64,000 bases of DNA from JBLMZI01 sp050258755 (GTDB taxonomy: Bacteria > Bacillota > Syntrophomonadia > Syntrophomonadales > DTU052). Shown here one piece after another: positions 59,276-64,000 of the stretch. Made by a program: the position numbers and the translations under genes. The DNA lies in contig JBLMZI010000011.1 in NCBI GenBank assembly GCA_050258755.1, positions 186,001 through 250,000 on the forward strand, in the 5' to 3' direction. How positions within the stretch are numbered: position 1 is the stretch's first letter; each line of letters starts with the position of its first letter. The notes below the pieces were generated by a model. The model did no database searches, was not told the origin of the DNA, and saw only the letters and a list, made by a program, of their open reading frames with translations.

Positions 59276-59848
59276 ATGAAAAAACAATCAAACCGATTTC
59301 GGTTCAGCGGCAGTCGGGGCGTGGTGGCCGGAATACTCATCGGGATGGTCTTTCTGATGCCAGGATGTCACGGCGCCGAAAAGAAAATCGGCGCCAATCC
59401 GGTAAAGAAGGCCGAGTCAGGAGAAAGAGCGCAGCAGCAAACGGTTCAGCTGTATTTTGCGGACGCCGAAGCCACGGCCTTGGTTGCGGAACCGCGCCGG
59501 CTTCAAGCCAGTGAGGCGGAACTGCCAAAAGCCATCGTTGAGGCGTTGGTTCAGGGCCCCAAACGGCCGGGATCATTTCCGACCATTCCGCCAGGCACGA
59601 AAGTAAATCGCGTTTCTGTCGCTGGTGGGACCGCCGCGGTTGATTTCTCGAACGCCATCCGAACCGCGGGCTGGGGCGGATCAGCCGGGGAAGGACTTCT
59701 GGTGTATTCTGTGGTGCAAAGCCTGACGCAGCTGCCGGGGATCGAACGGGTCCAGTTTCTCATCGACGGGAAAACGGTTGAAACCTTCTGGGGGCACATG
59801 GATACAACACAGCCGTTTCTGCCAATGCCGGACCAGGTCCGCGAATAG
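59276..59848 (+). CDS. GerMN domain lipoprotein
   Basis: 190 residues. A signal peptide (GVVAGILIGMVFLMPGC) with Cys at position 31-ish suggests lipidation. The GerMN domain: VQLYFADAEATALVAEPRRLQ, LPKAIVEALVQGPKRPG, GTKVNRVSVAGGTAAVDFSNAIR and VYSVVQSLTQLPGIERVQFLIDGKTVETFWGH. One domain only, whereas GerM of Bacillus has two. GerM is needed for spore germination and sporulation, so this hints at a spore-former (not proof). The ATG at 59276 follows GAGGTGG. Confidence 0.85.
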   Translation: MKKQSNRFRFSGSRGVVAGILIGMVFLMPGCHGAEKKIGANPVKKAESGERAQQQTVQLYFADAEATALVAEPRRLQASEAELPKAIVEALVQGPKRPGSFPTIPPGTKVNRVSVAGGTAAVDFSNAIRTAGWGGSAGEGLLVYSVVQSLTQLPGIERVQFLIDGKTVETFWGHMDTTQPFLPMPDQVRE

Positions 59849-59945
59849 CGCTTAAGGAACAAGAAAGGCCGAAGCAAGCGGGAAGCATTATGGTATTCTG
59901 GAAATACACGGGTTTATCCTTCGGCGTCGTTGGAGGTTATGATTC

Positions 59946-62066
59946 ATGAAAATTAAAAACTACATGACCAGAAATCCGATAACGCTGCGCCCGAGCCGTT
60001 CGCTGGCCGAGGCAGCTTCCTTGTTTCTCGACCACAAAATCGACGGTGCGCCGGTGGTGGAACAGGGGGCACTGGTCGGTTTGTTCACGAAGACGCATCT
60101 GATCCGGGCCCTGGCGATGCGGGTCGACCCGGACAAAGCGCAGGTCGGCGAATTTATGAGCCGCAACGTAAAGACGGTTTCTCCCGAGGACGGAATTTGG
60201 GATATCGACATCCTGTACACCGGGCGCTACCCGGTTGTGGATGACGGGCAGTTGATCGGCTTTATCACCAAATCGGACATCATGGTGGCTTTGAACCAGA
60301 TTGTCGGGGATGTCACCGGCCAGCTAAACACCGTGATCGACTCGGCGTATAACCCGATTATTGCGATCGACCGGCAGGGCTTGATCCGGATCTGGAACAA
60401 TGCCGCTGCCAAACTGACCGGCGTGTCCGACGAGAAAGTCCTCGGCCGGTTTATTAATGATGTGATTCCCAGCAGCGGACTGTTTAACGTCGTAAAAACC
60501 GGCAAACCGGAGTATGGGGTCCACCTTCGGATCGGTCTGGTCAACACCATTACCAACCGGGCGCCAATCATCAAAAACGGCGAGATAACCGGTGCGGTTG
60601 CCGTGTTGTACGACCTTTCGGAACTGGAGAAGGTTTCGCAGGAACTTGAATCAGTCAAGGCCTTAAACGCGGAGTTGGACGCGATCATCAACAATTCGTT
60701 CGACGGCCTGTATATTACGGACGGCAATGCCCGGACCCTGAGGATTAATCAGGCGGTGACCCGGATGACCGGCATCGGCCCGGACCAGGTACTCAACCGG
60801 ACCATGGGCGAACTGGTCGAGGATGGAATCTTGTCCGGCTCGGGGACGCTCCTGGCACTGGAAAGCCGCAGACCGGAAACGACCATTCTGACCACCAATA
60901 CCGGGGCGACCCTGCTGGTCAGTTCCACGCCGGTCTTTGATGAAAACGGCGACGTCTTTCGGGTGGTTACCAGCGTTCGCGATATCAGCGAACTGAATAT
61001 GCTCAAACAGCAATTGGAACAGATGGAAGGGTTAAAAGACCATTTCGAATTCCAGATGAAACAAATGCGGCTCCGGGATTCCGGGGAACTGGTTTTCAAA
61101 AACGCCGAAATGGAGCGGATCGTTTTCCAGGCCATGAAGATTGCCGAAGTGGATTCCACCGTCCTGATCACCGGCGAATCCGGGGTCGGCAAAGAGGTCA
61201 TTGCGGAACTGGTTCAAAGTAACAGCCGGCGTAAGAAAGGGCCGTTTGTTAAGGTTAACTGCGCGGCGATTCCAGAGAATCTGATGGAGTCCGAGCTGTT
61301 TGGCTACGACGCCGGGGCGTTTACCGGTGCCAAACGGGAAGGCAAACCTGGACTGTTCGAGGTGGCGAACAATGGGACGCTGGTGTTTGATGAAATTGGC
61401 GATATTCCAATGCACCTGCAGGTAAAGATGCTGCGCGCGATTCAGGAAAGGGAAATATTACGGGTCGGGGGCACCAAACCGATCCGGGTGGATGTCCGGA
61501 TTATCGCGATTACCAACCGGGACCTGGAGGAAATGGTGCGCCGGGACGAATTCCGGGAAGACCTGTTCTACCGATTGAATGTGGTGCCAATTCATGTCCC
61601 GCCGCTGCGCGACCGGAAAGAGGATATTCCGCTGCTGGTTCGTCATTTCCTCGACAAGTTCAACCGCCGGTATGACCTGAAGAAGACCATATCTGCGGAG
61701 GTCGTTGATCTTTTGACCAAGCATTCGTACCCGGGCAACATTCGCCAGCTGGAGAACCTGATTGAGCGCTTGGTGGTGACCAGTACCAGCGGCACGATTG
61801 GGGTTTCCGAACTGCCGCGCGGCTTCGGCAAGGGTGACGAACCGGAAATTCGCAGTGGGGTGCGCCCGGTGGAACTGAACCAGATTCTGCCCTTGAAAGC
61901 GGCGGTGGAGAATGTTGAACGAATGCTTCTGGAGCGGGCGTTCAGCGTGGTTGATTCGTGCCATAAGGCTGCGGATCTGTTGAAAGTCGATGCATCGACC
62001 GTGTCACGGAAAGCAAATAAATATGGGATCCGGATTCCGATGAATGACCGGGGACCGTCTGTATAA
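59946..62066 (+). CDS. sigma-54-dependent activator with CBS pair and two PAS domains
   Basis: 706 residues. CBS1-CBS2 (about 1-125, MTRNPITLRPSRSLAEAASLFLDHKI..PVVEQG and GEFMSRNVKTVSPEDG..YPVVDDGQLIGFITKSDI) are followed by PAS1 (about 130-235) and PAS2 (about 245-350). The AAA+ domain (about 380-615) has Walker A GESGVGKE from Gly410, GAFTGA at 457-462 (contact to sigma-54), DEIGDIPMHLQVKMLRAIQ (Walker B). A C-terminal HTH of Fis type (about 660-706) ends it. CBS pairs may sense adenine nucleotides or S-adenosyl compounds. It is followed by palindromes and a -24/-12 promoter, so it most likely controls the CoA-transferase gene. Confidence 0.92.
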   Translation: MKIKNYMTRNPITLRPSRSLAEAASLFLDHKIDGAPVVEQGALVGLFTKTHLIRALAMRVDPDKAQVGEFMSRNVKTVSPEDGIWDIDILYTGRYPVVDDGQLIGFITKSDIMVALNQIVGDVTGQLNTVIDSAYNPIIAIDRQGLIRIWNNAAAKLTGVSDEKVLGRFINDVIPSSGLFNVVKTGKPEYGVHLRIGLVNTITNRAPIIKNGEITGAVAVLYDLSELEKVSQELESVKALNAELDAIINNSFDGLYITDGNARTLRINQAVTRMTGIGPDQVLNRTMGELVEDGILSGSGTLLALESRRPETTILTTNTGATLLVSSTPVFDENGDVFRVVTSVRDISELNMLKQQLEQMEGLKDHFEFQMKQMRLRDSGELVFKNAEMERIVFQAMKIAEVDSTVLITGESGVGKEVIAELVQSNSRRKKGPFVKVNCAAIPENLMESELFGYDAGAFTGAKREGKPGLFEVANNGTLVFDEIGDIPMHLQVKMLRAIQEREILRVGGTKPIRVDVRIIAITNRDLEEMVRRDEFREDLFYRLNVVPIHVPPLRDRKEDIPLLVRHFLDKFNRRYDLKKTISAEVVDLLTKHSYPGNIRQLENLIERLVVTSTSGTIGVSELPRGFGKGDEPEIRSGVRPVELNQILPLKAAVENVERMLLERAFSVVDSCHKAADLLKVDASTVSRKANKYGIRIPMNDRGPSV

Positions 62067-62075
62067 GCATCCTTG

Positions 62076-62165
62076 TTGCAAGATTGCATTTTGCCATTGC
62101 AGTATTGCAACGGCAGTTTCGAAAAGGCTGAAAATTTAGGCAAATAGACCATTGCAATATTGCAA
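62076..62165. promoter_or_regulatory. three palindromic upstream activator sites
   Basis: TTGCAAGATTGCAT (62076-62089), TTGCAGTATTGCAA (62097-62110) and TTGCAATATTGCAA (62152-62165, perfect). Sites 1 and 2 are 21 bases apart, and 2 and 3 are 55 apart, about two and five helical turns. They lie 130-220 bases upstream of the -24/-12 promoter, the usual position for activator-binding enhancers; binding by the adjacent activator is inference. Confidence 0.7.
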
Positions 62166-62178
62166 CGGTAGATGGGTT

Positions 62179-62213
62179 AAAAAGGGCGCCAGAAGGAAAT
62201 GGCGCCCTTTTTC
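62179..62213 (+). terminator. rho-independent terminator
   Basis: AAAAAGGGCGCC (62179-62190) pairs with GGCGCCCTTTTT (62201-62212). Ends the activator transcript between the enhancer sites and the -24/-12 promoter. Confidence 0.92.
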
Positions 62214-62293
62214 TGTTTCTGCGGCACAGGCGGAAACCCTGGATTTGCCAGGAAAAGGGGCCGCGAAGTGTGCAAGGACCATCCCGGCACAGT

Positions 62294-62309
62294 TGGCACG
62301 CATCTTGCA
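62294..62309 (+). promoter_or_regulatory. sigma-54 (-24/-12) promoter
   Basis: TGGCACG-CATC-TTGCA matches the RpoN consensus (TGGCACG-N4-TTGCW) exactly. It is 62 bases upstream of the CoA-transferase ATG. With the AAA+ activator and enhancer sites upstream, the whole circuit is present. Confidence 0.92.
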
Positions 62310-62370
62310 ATTATAAAAAGATAAAGGCGGTTTGCCCGTTTGCGGGCAGAAAAATAAGGAGGAAAGCGCG

Positions 62371-63717
62371 ATGAAATTTCAGAACGAATATGCAAAAAAA
62401 CTGGTAAGTGCTGAGGATGCTGTGAAGGTGGTCCGTTCCGGGGATCTGGTTCACTACGGAGAATTCATGATGAATTCGCACGTCCTGGATGCTGCCCTGG
62501 CCGCGCGCAAGGAAGAGTTAAAAAACGTGGACGTCCGTTCCGTTTGCTGCCCATTTGTGCCGAAAGTGGTTCAAGTAGATCCGTCCCGGCGCCATTTCAT
62601 CTACAATGACTGGCATTTCAGCACCGCCAGCCGCCGGATTCACGACGAGAACCTGTGCAACTACATTTCGCTCGTCTACCATGAAGGCCCGACTTTCTTC
62701 GCCCGGGGCTATGTCAAGCCCGATGTTGCGATGATCAAGGTCGGCCCGATGGATGCGAAAGGATTCTTTAACCTTGGAACCAGCAATTCCATTTCACTGG
62801 CGATGTGTCAGGCTTCGAAAGTGGTGATTGCTGAAGTCAATCACTCGATTCCGAAATGTCTCGGCGGGGCCAACGAGGTGATTCATATTTCCCAGATCGA
62901 CTTTCTGGTCGAAGGGGACCACAGACCGCTGATCGAACTGCCAACCATTCCTTTAGGCGATGTGGACCGAAAAATTGCGCAACACGTCATGAACGAGCTG
63001 ACCGACCGGGCTTGCCTGCAGCTCGGTATTGGTGCCATGCCGAACGCGGTCGGTCAGATGATCGCTGAATCGGATCTCAAAGATCTCGGGGTTCACACTG
63101 AAATGCTGGTCGATTCGTTCGTCGATATGTACGACAACGGAAGAATTACGGGGAAATACAAGAACATTGACGTTGGGCGGATCGTATACACCTTTGCGAT
63201 GGGCTCCAAGAAGCTGTACGACTTTCTGGACAACAATCCGGTCTGCTCAAGCTATCCCGTCGATTACACCAATGATCCCTTCCGCATTGCGCAAAATGAC
63301 AATGTGATCGCGATCAACAATGCAATCGAGGTCGATCTTTACGGGCAGGTTTGTTCCGAGTCATCCGGCATTCGGCAGATCTCCGGGACCGGCGGCCAAT
63401 TCGACTTCATCTTCGGAGCGTATCGCTCCAAGGGCGGCAAGGGCCTAATCTGCCTGAAATCAGCCAACATGGGCAAGGACGGCAAATTGAAATCGCGGAT
63501 TGTCCCAGTGCTCCCGCCGGGCGCAACCGTAACCATTCCGCGCAGTATTACGTCATATGTGGTTACCGAATACGGGGTAGCGATGCTGAAGGCTAAATCG
63601 ACATGGCAACGGGCGGAGGCCCTGATCGGTATTGCCCACCCTGATCTGCGGGAGGACCTGATCCGGATGGCGGAAAGCCAGAAGATATGGGTAAGAAGCA
63701 ATAAGATTGCGGTGTAG
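62371..63717 (+). CDS. 4-hydroxybutyryl/butyryl-CoA:acetate CoA-transferase family
   Basis: 448 residues of the acetyl-CoA hydrolase/transferase family. NLGTSNSISLAMCQASKVVIAEVNHSIP, LQLGIGAMPNAVG, LGVHTEMLVDSFVDMYDNG with the catalytic Glu244, and GTGGQFDFIFGAYRSKGGKGLICLKS match the known transferases. It moves CoA between acetate and butyrate or 4-hydroxybutyrate in the last step of fermentation or in use of CoA-activated acids. AAGGAGG precedes the ATG (62371). Expression depends on sigma-54, and a terminator follows. Confidence 0.9.
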   Translation: MKFQNEYAKKLVSAEDAVKVVRSGDLVHYGEFMMNSHVLDAALAARKEELKNVDVRSVCCPFVPKVVQVDPSRRHFIYNDWHFSTASRRIHDENLCNYISLVYHEGPTFFARGYVKPDVAMIKVGPMDAKGFFNLGTSNSISLAMCQASKVVIAEVNHSIPKCLGGANEVIHISQIDFLVEGDHRPLIELPTIPLGDVDRKIAQHVMNELTDRACLQLGIGAMPNAVGQMIAESDLKDLGVHTEMLVDSFVDMYDNGRITGKYKNIDVGRIVYTFAMGSKKLYDFLDNNPVCSSYPVDYTNDPFRIAQNDNVIAINNAIEVDLYGQVCSESSGIRQISGTGGQFDFIFGAYRSKGGKGLICLKSANMGKDGKLKSRIVPVLPPGATVTIPRSITSYVVTEYGVAMLKAKSTWQRAEALIGIAHPDLREDLIRMAESQKIWVRSNKIAV

Positions 63718-63743
63718 CCAACCGCTTTTCAAGCCAAACTTTC

Positions 63744-63790
63744 GGCCGGGGGAACATTTTGTTCATGCGACACCCCGGCCTCTTTTTTTT
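63744..63790 (+). terminator. rho-independent terminator
   Basis: GGCCGGGG (63744-63751) pairs with CCCCGGCC (63773-63780), inner GAACATTTTGTTC, then eight T. Ends the CoA-transferase gene. Confidence 0.9.
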
Positions 63791-64000
63791 ACCGAACCGC
63801 GGCCAGGGACGGTTTGGCGCCGAAGTAATCCTCCACGAAATCGAGCAGGGATTTTAAGGTCGGGGATACCCATTTGCCGCGGTGATAAACCAATTGGGTC
63901 CGCATATCAAAAGCGGTGCCTTTCCAGGTCAGCTGGGCCAGTTTCCCCTGAGCCAGCTCTTTTTCCACGGCGGCACGGGGCAGCAGAGCGATGCCCATTC
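63789..64000 (-). CDS. LysR-type regulator, C-terminal part (5' end outside window)
   Basis: The final 70 residues (MGIALLPRAAVEKELAQGKL...RTQLVYHRGKWVSPTLKSLLDFVEDYF) are the end of a LysR substrate-binding domain: GIALLPRAAVEKEL, the AQLTW sheet and the helix LKSLLDFVEDYF. The DNA-binding N-terminus is beyond the right edge. It is convergent with the CoA-transferase, so it is unlikely to be part of that operon. Confidence 0.8.
   Translation of the reverse strand, partial: MGIALLPRAAVEKELAQGKLAQLTWKGTAFDMRTQLVYHRGKWVSPTLKSLLDFVEDYFGAKPSLAAVR

Noticed and set aside
1..64000. CRISPR arrays, tRNA, rRNA and insertion sequences
   Set aside because: No direct-repeat arrays, cloverleaf-type segments, rRNA-like stretches or transposase motifs were noticed by eye; short tRNAs could still be missed without a covariance search.

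Overview
The window reads as the chromosome of an anaerobic, motile, probably Gram-positive and spore-forming bacterium (Bacillota). The support is indirect: strong AGGAGG-type ribosome binding sites, many TTG and GTG starts, a GerMN lipoprotein, a secreted protein with a copper-amine-oxidase-type stalk domain, a flagellin, several ferredoxin-fused oxidoreductases, a rubrerythrin-like protein, a ferredoxin:thioredoxin reductase and a sigma-54-driven CoA-transferase. No rRNA, tRNA, CRISPR array, insertion sequence or intact prophage was seen. The exact lineage cannot be fixed from the sequence alone.

Layout. 1-4 kb: methyltransferase (cut by the window edge), ATC-hydrolase-like protein, HxlR regulator, pyridoxamine-oxidase-like protein, DinB-like protein, UlaG-like metallo-hydrolase, DUF3788 protein. 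4-8.7 kb: methyltransferase, MFS carrier, small phage-like protein, membrane acyltransferase, hemolysin III-type protein. 8.8-17.5 kb: secreted FnIII/stalk protein, aminotransferase, a decayed flavin-oxidoreductase fragment, ABC-2 exporter with an alpha/beta hydrolase, CaiB/BaiF CoA-transferase, secreted three-repeat protein. 17.9-22.3 kb: a multi-PAS histidine kinase overlapping a response regulator with an HD-GYP output, a complete two-component to cyclic-di-GMP path. 22.4-34.3 kb: VOC protein, AsnRS, metallophosphatase, DUF362 ferredoxin, flavin reductase, YdcF, two ferredoxin-nitroreductases, an MBL/double cNMP-domain protein and a DUF1189 membrane protein.

34.4-43.7 kb: rubrerythrin-like protein; a six-gene molybdenum hydroxylase operon (three subunits, a membrane protein, MocA-like cytidylyltransferase, THEP1-like NTPase); enoyl-CoA hydratase; D-cysteine desulfhydrase-like enzyme overlapping a TRIC channel with an apparent CTG start; chagasin-type inhibitor. 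43.7-49.3 kb: PlsC-like acyltransferase, soluble chemoreceptor, MsrA-MsrB fusion facing a glutaredoxin/ferredoxin:thioredoxin reductase pair, and a QueG-like Fe-S protein. 49.4-56 kb: a giant flagellin of about 1,730 residues and an RMD1/DUF155 membrane protein. 56.3-64 kb: GlnRS, zinc alcohol dehydrogenase, GerMN lipoprotein, and a CBS-PAS-AAA+ sigma-54 activator followed by three matching palindromes, a terminator, a consensus -24/-12 promoter and a butyryl/4-hydroxybutyryl-CoA:acetate CoA-transferase; a LysR-type regulator is cut by the right edge.

The most unusual items are the giant flagellin, with nine cysteines and recurring modules in an insert of about 1,460 residues; the self-contained sigma-54 circuit at 60-63.7 kb; the MBL/double-cNMP fusion; and the apparent ferredoxin-linked methionine sulfoxide repair neighbourhood.
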